A DNA stretch of 64,000 nucleotides from assembly GCF_002563895.1 (NCBI RefSeq), contig NZ_PDJB01000001.1:4571501-4635500 (forward strand). Direction: 5' to 3'. The notes beneath the pieces were generated by a model, which was not told the DNA's origin, did not search any database, and was given only the letters and a program-made list of their open reading frames with translations. This stretch comes from Pseudomonas lurida. GTDB taxonomy: Bacteria; Pseudomonadota; Gammaproteobacteria; Pseudomonadales; Pseudomonadaceae. The position numbers and the translations under genes are program-made. This document shows, in pieces, positions 44,379 through 53,932 of the stretch; within the stretch, counting starts at the first letter, position 1, and each line of letters opens with the position of its first letter.

Positions 44379-44409
44379 TCAGCCCTGCCGATAAGGCAGG
44401 GCTGCCCTC
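44379..44409. repeat. 31-bp direct repeat, right copy, at the 3' end of the acetyltransferase gene
   Basis: Identical to 43752-43782. On the minus strand it encodes the last residues and the stop of the FemAB-like gene (ALPYRQG, stop). The pair brackets a 658-bp segment with the brnTA operon, like a target-site or attachment-site duplication. Confidence 0.88.
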
Positions 44410-45503
44410 GCCTCCTCGGCATATGCCGCGATCCCAATCCGCTCGCGCTCCAGGAAATCCTCAACGGCATTCTTCAGCCCCGGATGGCGCAGGTAGTGCC
44501 ACGACCGCGTAATCACCGGTTCAAACCCGCGAATCAACTTGTGTTCGCCCTGTGCGCCCGCGTCGAAACGTTGCAGGCCGTGGGCGATGGCGTAGTCCAT
44601 GCCCTGGTAGAAGCAGGTTTCGAAGTGCAGGCGGTCGAACTCGGCCAGGCAGCCCCAGTAGCGGCCGTAGAAACTGTCGCCACCGATCAGGCTGAAGGCC
44701 ATGGCCACCGGGCGTGTGCCTTGTTTGGCCAGCACCACGCGGATCGCCTCGGGCATGCGCTCGGCCAGCAGGCTGAAAAACGCGCGGGTCAGGTAGGGCG
44801 ATTGGCGGCGCACAGCGTAGGTGTTGGCGTAGCAGGCGTAGACAAAGTCCCATTGCGCTTCGCTCAGCTCATGGCCTTGCAGCCACTCGAAATCGATGCC
44901 CTGCCCCGCCACCTGTTCGCGCTCTTTGCGCATCTGCTTGCGCTTGCGAGAGCTCAGGGCGTCGAGGAAGTCCTGGAAGTCGCGGTAGCCACGGTTCTGC
45001 CAGTGAAACTGACAACCAAGGCGCTGCAACCAACCCGGTTGCTGGGCCAGTGCAGCGTCGGCCAGGTCATCTGTGAAGTTGATATGGGCACTGGAAAGCC
45101 CTTCGATCTCCAGGTAGCCCGGAAGGCTCTTGAGCAGCTCGAAACCCTCATCAGCACTGGCGGCCAACAGACGCGGACCGCTCACAGGGCTGAAGGGCAC
45201 CGCCGTCAGCAGCTTGGGATAATAGTCGATACCGGCACGCTCACAGGCATCGGCCCAGGCGTGATCGAACACGTACTCGCCGTAAGAGTGCCACTTGCGA
45301 TAACTGGGTAACGCTGCCACCAGCCGATCGCCCTCCCAATGCAACAGGTGCTCCGGCTGCCAGCCCGATTGCGGGCCCAGGCTGGCGCTGTCTTCCAAGG
45401 CGCTCAGGAAGGCATGGCGCACGAACGGCTGGGCCTGTGGCACCAAGGCATCCCAGGCCTGCGGGGCGATTTCGGACAAGCTGTCCAGGCGTTGCAACGG
45501 CAT
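44379..45503 (-). CDS. FemAB/GNAT-like N-acyltransferase (DUF482)
   Basis: 374 residues from the ATG at 45503, with GAGG six bases upstream; an ATG two codons earlier is possible. COG3146/FemAB-like protein: FVRHAFLSALEDSASLGPQSGW (about 27-48), DSFYGRYWGCLAEFDRLHFETCFYQGMDYAI (about 287-317) and GEHKLIRGFEP near 330. The family has a GNAT fold and is often called a peptidoglycan biosynthesis protein; substrate unknown. The last codons are encoded by the 31-bp repeat. Confidence 0.85.
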   Translation of the reverse strand: MPLQRLDSLSEIAPQAWDALVPQAQPFVRHAFLSALEDSASLGPQSGWQPEHLLHWEGDRLVAALPSYRKWHSYGEYVFDHAWADACERAGIDYYPKLLTAVPFSPVSGPRLLAASADEGFELLKSLPGYLEIEGLSSAHINFTDDLADAALAQQPGWLQRLGCQFHWQNRGYRDFQDFLDALSSRKRKQMRKEREQVAGQGIDFEWLQGHELSEAQWDFVYACYANTYAVRRQSPYLTRAFFSLLAERMPEAIRVVLAKQGTRPVAMAFSLIGGDSFYGRYWGCLAEFDRLHFETCFYQGMDYAIAHGLQRFDAGAQGEHKLIRGFEPVITRSWHYLRHPGLKNAVEDFLERERIGIAAYAEEARAALPYRQG

Positions 45504-45786
45504 CGGCATCCTCACTACTTCAGGGCGTGAAAGCTTGGCGAGTATCGCTGATCGCCGGACATCGCACACCCCCGTTTCGCGCGACAAGGCTCTAAAACAA
45601 TAGTTCCGAACATGAAAAATTTGTCATGTAGATGACATCACTTCGCCACTGCGTCGTCATAAACGATCGTGATACTGACGCCTGTTTTTAGAGCGCCTGG
45701 TTCTAGCAGGTGGTTATTTTTCCGTCCGTCATCGGTCGGTTGTGTCCTGGATGGTCTGCCATCCCTCCTCACTTTCGGAGATTGAT

Positions 45787-47139
45787 ATGCGTCTTGCTTC
45801 CACTAAAACTGCGGCGGTCCTGTGCGGTGGCCTGCTACTGGCCCTGAGCGTTCCAGCCAGCGCTGCAGTCGACGCTAAATTGCTCGACATGCTCAAGGCC
45901 AACGGCCAGATCACCGCTGCGCAGTACACCGAACTGCAAAGCGAATTGGCCAAAGACCAGAAAGAACAGCAGATCGCACGGCAAGCTCAACAAGAGACCA
46001 ACGAACAGATCGCGGCCACCGCGAAGAAAACCAATGAGCTGAGCAGTTTCGACCAGAAGCTGGCCTGGGCTGCCAAAACCCAGCTCAAGGGCGACGTGCG
46101 CTTCCGCCACGAGACCATCAAGATCGACGGCACCCCCAACAATGGCGGCAAGGACAAGGACCGCGAGCGTATCCGTGCCCGCCTGGGCGCGTTCACCGAG
46201 ATCAACTCGCAAGTCGACACCGGCATTCGTGTCGCCACCGGCAGCAGTGACGACGCTCGCTCCACCAACCAGGATCTGGATGGCTACTTCAACAAGAAGT
46301 CGATCTGGCTGGACCTGGGCTACATCGACTACCACCCGACCCAAATCAAGAACCTGCACGTGATCGGCGGCAAAATGCTGCAACCTTGGGTCAGCATGGG
46401 TGACGTGATCTGGGACAGCGATATCAACCCGGAAGGCCTGGCCCTGACCTACAAATACCCAGTGGGCAGCAGCGCCGAGCTGTTCGGCAGCCTGGGTAAC
46501 TACAGCCTCAAGGACAACGTCAACGGCGACGGCGTGCAGTTTCGCAATGACCTGCGCATGACCGCCGGCCAGTTGGGCTCTCGTTTCTCGCTGACCGACA
46601 ATCTGAAACTGACCCTGGGCGGCAGCGTCTATGCCTTCCAGAACGATGAAGACAGCCGTTGCCCGACCACCACCGGCACCACGCCTGGCTGCTTGACCCC
46701 AAGCGAAACCGTGGCGAATACCACGGCCGGCAATGCCAGCGAGTACCGCCTGTACGAAGGCTTCAGCCAAGTGGATATCGGCGGCCTGGCTGTTCCGTTG
46801 TCGTTCTATGGCCAGTACGTGCAAAACACCAAGGCCACGGATAAAGACAAGGACACCGCCTGGCTGCTCGGTGCCAAGTCCAAAGTGTTCGGCTTCAACC
46901 TGGACTACAACTACCGCGATGTACAACGGTATGCGGTGGTGGGTGCCTTCACCGACTCGGACTTCGCCGGCGGCTTTACCGGTGCACGCGGTCACAAGTT
47001 CAAAGTCGGTTACGACATCGACAAGAACTTTGCCATCGGCGCCACATACTTCCTGACCAAAGCGGACTACGCCAGCGCCACTGGCTATCGCGATGCCAAC
47101 GCCAATACCCTGCAGTTGGACGCAGAAGCGAAGTTCTAA
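45787..47139 (+). CDS. Putative outer-membrane porin (Porin_5/PF16930 type)
   Basis: 450 residues from the ATG at 45787 (GGAGA upstream). Signal peptide (about 1-25, ending PASA), then a helical N-terminal segment rich in Gln/Glu/Lys (about 30-85, coiled-coil-like) and a beta-barrel with many alternating strands, ending in Phe (LDAEAKF). Pore protein of unknown substrate. The 283-bp upstream gap is AT-rich and probably carries the promoter. Confidence 0.83.
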   Translation: MRLASTKTAAVLCGGLLLALSVPASAAVDAKLLDMLKANGQITAAQYTELQSELAKDQKEQQIARQAQQETNEQIAATAKKTNELSSFDQKLAWAAKTQLKGDVRFRHETIKIDGTPNNGGKDKDRERIRARLGAFTEINSQVDTGIRVATGSSDDARSTNQDLDGYFNKKSIWLDLGYIDYHPTQIKNLHVIGGKMLQPWVSMGDVIWDSDINPEGLALTYKYPVGSSAELFGSLGNYSLKDNVNGDGVQFRNDLRMTAGQLGSRFSLTDNLKLTLGGSVYAFQNDEDSRCPTTTGTTPGCLTPSETVANTTAGNASEYRLYEGFSQVDIGGLAVPLSFYGQYVQNTKATDKDKDTAWLLGAKSKVFGFNLDYNYRDVQRYAVVGAFTDSDFAGGFTGARGHKFKVGYDIDKNFAIGATYFLTKADYASATGYRDANANTLQLDAEAKF

Positions 47140-47288
47140 GAAAGATCGCTGAACGCTTCAAGCTACACGCTTCAAGGAAGAGCAGGCCACTCGCAGCTTT
47201 GAGCTAACCGCTTGAAGCTGCTTCCTTAACAGCCTTGCGTGGGTGGGCCGGTCCCCATCATCCGTCCGCTCCCCCCACGCGAGCCTGG
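47140..47288. repeat. Inverted GCTTCAAG repeats downstream of the porin gene
   Basis: Several copies of GCTTCAAG and its complement GCTTGAAGC between 47156 and 47220 can fold into a hairpin. This kind of repeat is common after Pseudomonas genes. No gene seen. Confidence 0.5.
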
Positions 47289-47534
47289 TTATTCCCCGTC
47301 TTTGTGATCCTTGAGCCGCTCGGCAGCCAGCCGCTGCGCCAGGGCATCCACACCCTCTACCGGCTCGTCCGGCATGATCTTCAGGGTTGCCTGCATGAGG
47401 CGCATCTGACGGATAAAGCGCCGGCAGTTCGGGCAAAACATCAAGTGATGACGCACCAGCAGACGCTCGCGAAAGGTCAGTTGCCCATCGAGATAGTCAC
47501 TGGAACGTGCCACTTGTTCTTTACAGGTCAACAT
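47289..47534 (-). CDS. Zinc-dependent anti-sigma factor (ZAS/zf-HC2)
   Basis: 81 residues. Zinc motif His30-x3-Cys34-x2-Cys37 (HLMFCPNC) preceded by Cys4 (LTCKE), the ZAS anti-sigma-domain pattern. No membrane segment follows, so it should be cytosolic. It overlaps the sigma-factor gene by seven bases, the usual sigma/anti-sigma pair, and would release the sigma factor on redox or zinc stress. Confidence 0.85.
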   Translation of the reverse strand: MLTCKEQVARSSDYLDGQLTFRERLLVRHHLMFCPNCRRFIRQMRLMQATLKIMPDEPVEGVDALAQRLAAERLKDHKDGE

Positions 47535-48142
47535 TCGCCCGTTTCCTCAAAATGCTCCACCGTCGCGAAGACTTTAAGCCGTGCTCGATGCAACAGCACA
47601 CGGACATTGGAGAGCGACAGCGTCAGAAGATTACAGATTTCTTCCAACTCCAGGCCCTGGCGTTCACGCAGCACGAGCACGCTGCTTTGCAACGCCGACA
47701 GACTCAGCAACGTATGCTCCAGGCATTTACGCAGCTCATCCTCGGTCAGCAGGGCTTCCGGGGTGTCCTGGTGCCAGGCGTAGGGCGCTACCGCCCAGTG
47801 CCCATCGTCGGGGGTGAAGCGATCATCGCCGATCGTGCCATGGGGCGAAGGCAGGTCGTCGAGCAATACCTCGCGTCGATTCTGCTTGTAGCGCCCCTTG
47901 GCGGCGTTGGCGGTAATGGTCAGCAGCCAGGTCTTTAGGCTGGAACGCCCTTCGAACTTGGACAGGTTGCGCACCACCGACAGCCACGCATCCTGCACGA
48001 CTTCATCGGCGTGGCGCTGGCCGACGATGGCATACGCCACCGCCCGCATGGCGCTCTGGTAGGTGGTGACCAGCTCCTTGAAGGCCCGTTGCTCACCCTG
48101 GAGCAGCCGTTCAAGCAGGTGCGCGTCGTCCGCTGCTGCCAT
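47528..48142 (-). CDS. ECF-family RNA polymerase sigma factor
   Basis: 204 residues from the ATG at 48142. Sigma-2 region (about 20-85: AMRAVAYAIVGQRHADEVVQDAWLSVVRNLSKFEG) and sigma-4 region (about 140-195: LSALQSSVLVLRERQGLELEEICNLLTLSLSNVRVLLHRARLK). It is the activating partner of the ZAS protein. In P. aeruginosa the orthologous block is PA3285-PA3284 next to PA3286. Confidence 0.9.
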   Translation of the reverse strand: MAAADDAHLLERLLQGEQRAFKELVTTYQSAMRAVAYAIVGQRHADEVVQDAWLSVVRNLSKFEGRSSLKTWLLTITANAAKGRYKQNRREVLLDDLPSPHGTIGDDRFTPDDGHWAVAPYAWHQDTPEALLTEDELRKCLEHTLLSLSALQSSVLVLRERQGLELEEICNLLTLSLSNVRVLLHRARLKVFATVEHFEETGEC

Positions 48143-48177
48143 GTCTACCTCAGTCCCACTGTGGGAATGCAATCGAT

Positions 48178-48263
48178 GTGGGAGCTGGCTTGCCTGCGAT
48201 GGCATCACCTTGACCTGACTGACAGACCGAGGTGCCTGCATCGCCGGCAAGCCCGGCTCCCAC
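48178..48263. repeat. REP palindrome, GAGCTGGC family
   Basis: Left arm GTGGGAGCTGGCTTGCCTGC, right arm a diverged complement with GCCGGCAAGCCCGGCTCCCAC, between the sigma-factor gene and the KAS III gene. Confidence 0.82.
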
Positions 48264-48287
48264 ACTTGACGGTGTTAACCCGCTCGA

Positions 48288-49409
48288 TCAGCGTTTGCGC
48301 AGGATCACGCTGCCGATCGAGTAACCCGCGCCGAACGAACTGAGCACCGCAATGGAGCCCTCGGGCAGGTCATCCTGGTAGGTGTGGAACGCAATCACCG
48401 ACCCCGCCGAGCTGGTGTTGGCGTAGGTATCGAGGATCACCGGTGCTTCTTCCACCGACGCTTCACGGCCCAGCAGTTTCTTCACGATCAGGTGGTTCAT
48501 GCTCAGGTTGGCCTGGTGCAGCCAGAAGCGTTTCACATCGGCCACGTTCAGCTGGTTTTCTTCCAGGTGCACGCCAATCAGCTCAGCCACCATCGGGCAC
48601 ACATCACGGAACACCTTGCGGCCTTCCTGTACGAACAGCTTGTCTGGCGCGCCGACACCCTCTGGCGCAGTGCGGTTGAGGAAACCGAAGTTGTTACGGA
48701 TGTTATTGGAGAACTTGGTCAGCAGCTTGGTGCTTACCACGTCGAACTGATGCTTGGAGGTCGCCAGGTCGGCACGCTCCAGGACCACGGCAGTGGCCGC
48801 GTCACCAAAGATGAAGTGACTGTCGCGGTCGCGGAAGTTCAGGTGACCGGTGCAGACTTCCGGGTTGACCATCAGGATCGCCCGCGCCTGCCCCAGCTGG
48901 ATGCTGTTGGCGGCATTCTGGATGCCGAAGGTGGCCGAGGAACACGCCACGTTCATGTCAAATCCAAAACCCTCGATGCCCAGGGCTTCCTGGACTTCAA
49001 TGGCGATGGCCGGGTAGGCGCGCTGCAGGTTGGAACAGGCGACGATCACACCGTCGATGTCAGCGGCGGTCTTGCCGGCGCGCTGCAGGGCTTGTTCAGC
49101 GGCGCCGACGGCCATCTGGCAGAGTACCGACCACTCATCGTTGCTGCGCTCGGGCAGGCGTGGGGTCATGCGCTGAGGGTCGAGAATGCCGTCTTTGTCC
49201 ATCACGAAGCGACTCTTGATACCCGAGGCTTTTTCGATGAAGGCTGCACTGGATTCAGTCAGCGCCTGCACTTCACCGCGCTCGATGGCGTCGGCATTGT
49301 CGCTGTTGAACTGATGCACGTAGGCATTGAAAGACTGCACCAGCTCTTCGTTTGAGATGCTGTTGGCCGGGGTGTACAGGCCAGTGCCGCTGATGACGAC
49401 GTTATGCAC
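48288..49409 (-). CDS. 3-ketoacyl-ACP synthase III-like enzyme (PA3286 type)
   Basis: 373 residues from the GTG at 49409, preceded by AGAGGAA; a longer start exists but lacks a ribosome site. Thiolase fold with catalytic Cys156 (NVACSSATFG), His298 (WLHQANLS) and Asn331 (YANTSSAGS). This is the FabH-like enzyme that in P. aeruginosa condenses octanoyl-CoA with malonyl-ACP, shunting beta-oxidation products into new fatty-acid synthesis. The specificity is by family. Confidence 0.88.
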   Translation of the reverse strand: MHNVVISGTGLYTPANSISNEELVQSFNAYVHQFNSDNADAIERGEVQALTESSAAFIEKASGIKSRFVMDKDGILDPQRMTPRLPERSNDEWSVLCQMAVGAAEQALQRAGKTAADIDGVIVACSNLQRAYPAIAIEVQEALGIEGFGFDMNVACSSATFGIQNAANSIQLGQARAILMVNPEVCTGHLNFRDRDSHFIFGDAATAVVLERADLATSKHQFDVVSTKLLTKFSNNIRNNFGFLNRTAPEGVGAPDKLFVQEGRKVFRDVCPMVAELIGVHLEENQLNVADVKRFWLHQANLSMNHLIVKKLLGREASVEEAPVILDTYANTSSAGSVIAFHTYQDDLPEGSIAVLSSFGAGYSIGSVILRKR

Positions 49410-49737
49410 GGTCGTTCCTCTAAATCTGTCAGGCAGAAGATATTGGTACCGTCGTACCAAACTGTAAGTAGTCCGATTCCGCACCGCGGACACCAAACTG
49501 GCATCGCTTTATTCCATCGCGTCGCAGCCCTTCACGACGATCCCGGCATTTATAACCGCGAAGTTTGCCACAAACCCCGGCATTTGGCGCCATCTCGCAG
49601 ATGAGCCCATTTTAATGTGGGAGCGGGCTTGCTCGCGAAAGCGGCGCTTCAGTCACGCAGGTGTCAACTGAATGGCCGCATCACGAGCAAGCCCGCGCCT
49701 ACACTGGACCTGCCTCGCCTGGGAAACCGGGAAAGGT
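49410..49737. other. Intergenic region between KAS III and hrpA
   Basis: 328 bp. The first part (49410-49600) is AT-richer and should hold the KAS III promoter; the rest is a REP element. No further gene recognised. Confidence 0.4.
49617..49704. repeat. REP palindrome, GAGCGGGCTTGCTCGCGA family
   Basis: Left arm GTGGGAGCGGGCTTGCTCGC, right arm a diverged complement (ACGAGCAAGCCCGCGCC), just upstream of the hrpA stop. Confidence 0.82.
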
Positions 49738-52700
49738 TCAGGCGTCTACCAAACTCCATTGCTTGCTCAGGCGCTTGTCGGAAATCGGCACCTTGGTCCC
49801 CAACTGCTGGGCAAACAATGACACCCGATATTCCTCCAACCACCAGCGATACAGCTCCAGCTGGGGATCGCGCTTGCCTTCCTGGGCATGTTTTTTCAAA
49901 CGGTTTTCATACTGCGTCCACAGACCGCCCAGTTCGCCGCTCCAAACCCGGTCTTTTTGCACCTGGCTGGGCAATTTCTCCAGGCGCAACTCGATGGCCT
50001 TGAGGTAACGCGGCAACTCCTTGAACCACGGCGCCGGCGTTTCCCGCACAAACCCTGGGTAGACCAGGTTGCTCAACTGCTGCTTGATGTCGTTCAAGGC
50101 CACGGCCTGGGCCAGGTCGATCTTGCCTTTGAAGCGTTTTTGCAAGCCATGCCAGAGTTTCAGCACCTCCAGGGTCAGGCGCGCCAGCCGTTCGGCGTGT
50201 TCTGTCCAACTGCCGCGCTTGCGCTCGGCCAAGGCCGCCAAACCGGCGCCGTCACGCGGCAGGCTGGCTTCGCCTTCCAACACGCACGTGTCGAGGCTGG
50301 CCAGCAGAATGTCTTCTACCAGCGCATCGATACGCCCCAGTTCGCGGTACATCAGCCCCAGTTCGGTCAGGCCCGGCAATTTGCCGCGCAGGAATTTCGC
50401 CGGTTCCGCCAGTTGCTGCATCAGCAGGCGCTGCAACGCACGGCGATGCTGGAACTCAGCCTCGGCGGCGGTGGAGAAGCGCCCTTCCTTGACCGTGCCA
50501 TTGTCTTCCACCAGCGCCGGGTACACCGTCATCGACAGCCCGGCGATCTTCTGCTGCGTCTTTTCGGCCACCGCCGCAAATACCTTGGCTTCCACCGGCT
50601 GTTGGCTTTTCGCAGTCTGCGGCACGGCCAGCGCGGCCTGGCTGGCCTCGGCAAACCGCGCCGTCAGCTCAGCCAGGTCGCGGCCTTCGCCGAGGAACTT
50701 ACCCTGGCCGTCGACCACTTCCAGGTTCATCTTCAGGTGGCTTTCGACCTGCTGCGCGGCTTCGGCCCAGGCCTCATCGCTGACCCGTGCCCCGGTCATG
50801 CGCAGCAACTCGCGGCCCAGCGCCTGGGGCAACGAGCCCTGGCCGAATTCGATGCGTTGCAGGGCGGCCTTGACGAAGTCCGGCACCGGCACGAAATTCT
50901 TGCGCAGCGCCTTGGGCAGGTTGCGCACCAGGGCGATGCACTTGGCTTCGATCACCCCGGGCACCAGCCACTCCAGGCGCTCGGGCGGCAGCGCCGGCAG
51001 CAACGGTGCCGGCACGCGCAGGGTCACGCCGTCACGCGGGTGGTTGGGTTCGAAGTGGTAACTCAACGCCAGTTCCAGGTCGCCCAGGTGCAGGGTGTCC
51101 GGGTAATGCGCGGCGGTGACTTCACTGGCCTCGCGGGCCAGCACGTCTTCCTCGCGCATGATCAGCAATTGCGGGTCTTTCTGGCTGTTGACCTTGTACC
51201 AGCTGTCGAAGGTCGCGGTCTGGTGAATCTCCGCCGGCAAACGCGCATCGTAGAAGGCGAACAGCGTTTCTTCATCCGCCAGGATATCGCGACGGCGCGC
51301 CTTGGCTTCCAGTTCGTCGAGTTGCTCCAGCAACTGCTGGTTGGCGGTGAGGCATTTAGCCCGCGATTGGATCTCGCCACGCACCAGGCCTTCGCGGATA
51401 AACAACTCGCGGGACACCACCGGGTCAATCGGCCCGTAATGCACCGGGCGACGGCCGACCACGATCAGCCCGAACAGGGTGATCTGCTCAAAGGCCACGA
51501 CCTGGCCGCGTTTCTTCTCCCAGTGGGGCTCAAAGTGGTTTTTCTTGATCAGGTGCCCGGCCAGCGGCTCGATCCAGTCGGCGTCGATCTTGGCCACCAT
51601 GCGCGCATACAGCTTGGTGGTCTCCACCAACTCGGCGGTCATCAACCATTGCGGACGCTTCTTGCCGATGCCCGACGAGGGGTGAATCCAGAAACGCCGT
51701 TGACGCGCGCCGAGGTAATCGCCGTCTTCAGTCTTCTGGCCGATCTGGCTGAGCAGGCCGGACAACACCGCCTTGTGCAGTTTCGGGAAGTCCGCCGGCT
51801 CTTTGTTGACCGTCAACTGCATGTCGCGGCAGATCAGGCTCAACTGACGATGAGAATCACGCCACTCGCGCAGGCGCAGATAATTGAGGAAGTTCTTGCG
51901 ACACCAGTTACGCAGCGGGCTGGCCGTCAGTTCCTGGCGCTGCTCTTCGAAACCGCGCCATAGGTTGACCAAGCCGGCGAAATCCGAATCCGGGTCTTTC
52001 CATTGAGCATGAGCCTGGTCGGCGGCCTGTTGACGCTCCGGCGGGCGCTCGCGTGGGTCCTGGATCGACATGGCGCTGGCGACGATCAGCACTTCCTGCA
52101 GGCTGCCGAGCTTGGCCGCTTCGAGCAACATGCGGCCCATGCGCGGGTCTACCGGCAGGCGCGCCAACTGACGGCCCAGCGGGGTGAGCTGGCTGTTGCG
52201 GTCAACCGCCGACAGCTCTTGCAGCAGGTTGAAACCGTCGCTGATGGCCTTGCCGTCAGGCGGCTCGATAAACGGGAAGTCGGTGATTTCGCCAAGGCGC
52301 AGGTGCAGCATCTGCAGGATCACGGCAGCGAGGTTGGTGCGCAGAATTTCCGGGTCGGTGAACTCCGGACGGCCGATAAAATCTTCCTCGCTGTACAAGC
52401 GGATGCAAATCCCCGGCTCGACCCGACCACAGCGGCCTTTACGCTGATTGGCGCTGGCCTGGGAAATCGCCTCGATCGGCAGGCGCTGCACCTTGGCGCG
52501 GTAGCTGTAGCGGCTGATGCGCGCGGTACCGCTGTCGATCACATAACGAATGCCCGGCACGGTCAGCGAGGTCTCCGCGACGTTGGTCGCCAGCACCACG
52601 CGCCGGCCCGGATGCGACTGGAAAATGCGCTGCTGTTCGGCCGGCGACAGGCGTGCGTACAGCGGCAGGATCTCGGTGTGCTTGAGCTGGGCCTTGCGCA

Positions 52701-53649
52701 GCATGTCGGCGGCGTCGCGGATCTCGCGCTCACCCGGCAAAAACACCAGCACATCGCCGGGGCTGCGTCGCTCGCTGCGCTCATAAGCCGCGATTTCGTC
52801 GAGGGTGGCAAGGATCGCCTGGTCAACCGTCAAGTCATCATCGACGCGGTTGCCCTCTTCGTCCTGCTCCAGGGTCAGCGGTCGGTACCAGGTGTCCACC
52901 GGGAAGGTACGGCCCGACACTTCCACAATGGGCGCATCGTCGAAATGCTTGGAGAAGCGCTCCAGGTCGATGGTCGCCGAGGTGATGATGACCTTCAGGT
53001 CCGGGCGACGCGGCAGCAGGGTTTTCAGGTAACCCAGCAGGAAGTCGATGTTCAGGCTGCGTTCGTGGGCTTCGTCGACGATGATCGTGTCGTAGCGTTC
53101 CAGGTAGCGGTCGTTCTGGGTTTCCGCCAGCAGGATACCGTCGGTCATCAGCTTGATCAGCGTGTTGGAATCGCTTTGGTCTTCGAAGCGCACCTGATAG
53201 CCGACCAGCGCGCCAAGCGGTGTCGCCAGCTCCTCGGCAACCCGGCTGGCCACGCTGCGTGCGGCGATACGGCGTGGCTGGGTGTGACCGATCAGGCCGA
53301 ACTGGCCACGACCGATTTCCAGGCAGATCTTCGGCAACTGGGTGGTTTTACCCGAACCGGTCTCACCGGCAATGATCAGCACCTGGTGCTTGTTCAGTGC
53401 CTCTTTGATCTCATCGCGCTTGGCCGCAATCGGCAGGCTGTCGTCGTAGCGAATCACCGGCAGGCTGGCACGCCGCGCCGTGACCTGGGCACAGGACGCC
53501 TGCATGCGCGCGACCCACTGCGCCAGCTTTTCCTCGTCGGGCTTCTTGCGCAGCTCAAGCAGCTGCCGACGCAAGCGGTGGCGGTCGGCGAGCATGGCGT
53601 GATCGAGGTTTTTGAGCAGTTGGTCGATAGTGGGCGCTTGGTCGGTCAT
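49738..53649 (-). CDS. hrpA: ATP-dependent RNA helicase HrpA (DEAH-box)
   Basis: 1303 residues, full family length. Walker A GETGSGKTTQLP (about 93-104), DEAH in VDEAHERS (about 191-198), SAT in ITSATIDLERF, and QRKGRCGRVEPG (about 401-412). After the helicase-associated domain there is a long C-terminal DUF3418 half. HrpA helps recycle stalled or collided ribosomes. It stands alone and is convergent with nothing. Confidence 0.95.
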   Translation of the reverse strand: MTDQAPTIDQLLKNLDHAMLADRHRLRRQLLELRKKPDEEKLAQWVARMQASCAQVTARRASLPVIRYDDSLPIAAKRDEIKEALNKHQVLIIAGETGSGKTTQLPKICLEIGRGQFGLIGHTQPRRIAARSVASRVAEELATPLGALVGYQVRFEDQSDSNTLIKLMTDGILLAETQNDRYLERYDTIIVDEAHERSLNIDFLLGYLKTLLPRRPDLKVIITSATIDLERFSKHFDDAPIVEVSGRTFPVDTWYRPLTLEQDEEGNRVDDDLTVDQAILATLDEIAAYERSERRSPGDVLVFLPGEREIRDAADMLRKAQLKHTEILPLYARLSPAEQQRIFQSHPGRRVVLATNVAETSLTVPGIRYVIDSGTARISRYSYRAKVQRLPIEAISQASANQRKGRCGRVEPGICIRLYSEEDFIGRPEFTDPEILRTNLAAVILQMLHLRLGEITDFPFIEPPDGKAISDGFNLLQELSAVDRNSQLTPLGRQLARLPVDPRMGRMLLEAAKLGSLQEVLIVASAMSIQDPRERPPERQQAADQAHAQWKDPDSDFAGLVNLWRGFEEQRQELTASPLRNWCRKNFLNYLRLREWRDSHRQLSLICRDMQLTVNKEPADFPKLHKAVLSGLLSQIGQKTEDGDYLGARQRRFWIHPSSGIGKKRPQWLMTAELVETTKLYARMVAKIDADWIEPLAGHLIKKNHFEPHWEKKRGQVVAFEQITLFGLIVVGRRPVHYGPIDPVVSRELFIREGLVRGEIQSRAKCLTANQQLLEQLDELEAKARRRDILADEETLFAFYDARLPAEIHQTATFDSWYKVNSQKDPQLLIMREEDVLAREASEVTAAHYPDTLHLGDLELALSYHFEPNHPRDGVTLRVPAPLLPALPPERLEWLVPGVIEAKCIALVRNLPKALRKNFVPVPDFVKAALQRIEFGQGSLPQALGRELLRMTGARVSDEAWAEAAQQVESHLKMNLEVVDGQGKFLGEGRDLAELTARFAEASQAALAVPQTAKSQQPVEAKVFAAVAEKTQQKIAGLSMTVYPALVEDNGTVKEGRFSTAAEAEFQHRRALQRLLMQQLAEPAKFLRGKLPGLTELGLMYRELGRIDALVEDILLASLDTCVLEGEASLPRDGAGLAALAERKRGSWTEHAERLARLTLEVLKLWHGLQKRFKGKIDLAQAVALNDIKQQLSNLVYPGFVRETPAPWFKELPRYLKAIELRLEKLPSQVQKDRVWSGELGGLWTQYENRLKKHAQEGKRDPQLELYRWWLEEYRVSLFAQQLGTKVPISDKRLSKQWSLVDA

Positions 53650-53932
53650 CAGGTCGGCAAAAGTCTTTTGGGTAAGGCAGGTGAGGCCTGCACAGCATTA
53701 ATCGATTGGATCGGGGGATTGTCGCAGATTTCCACACGTTCGGAGACGCTCCATCACGATGCGATGGTTGCTGCGCCTACCGCCATAGCGACTTTTACTA
53801 CAACGCTTAGGGCCCCATTCGTACTGCTGAAAAGCGAAAGTCCGATTTGATGGGTGAGGGAGTCAGGCTTCAATAAGTCTCCAGATACGTCTGGCCAATC
53901 AGAACATCCCCCCTTTGAAAGCGGAGCTTATT
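53650..53932. promoter_or_regulatory. Intergenic region between hrpA and the MPIDS genes
   Basis: 283 bp. It contains a short palindrome CCAGA-TACG-TCTGG at 53880-53893 and an AT-rich stretch near 53790-53860. It should carry the hrpA and MPIDS promoters. No hrp box was seen. Confidence 0.35.

Noticed and set aside
49888..53850. Two long open frames on the plus strand (691 and 615 codons) antisense to hrpA
   Set aside because: hrpA has unmistakable helicase motifs on the other strand; these frames are His/Gln/Arg-rich low-complexity shadows caused by GC-rich third positions.
53650..53932. Hrp box (type III sigma HrpL promoter) ahead of the MPIDS genes
   Set aside because: No GGAACC-N15/16-CCAC match was found, so a type III link rests only on the disordered Ser-rich starts.
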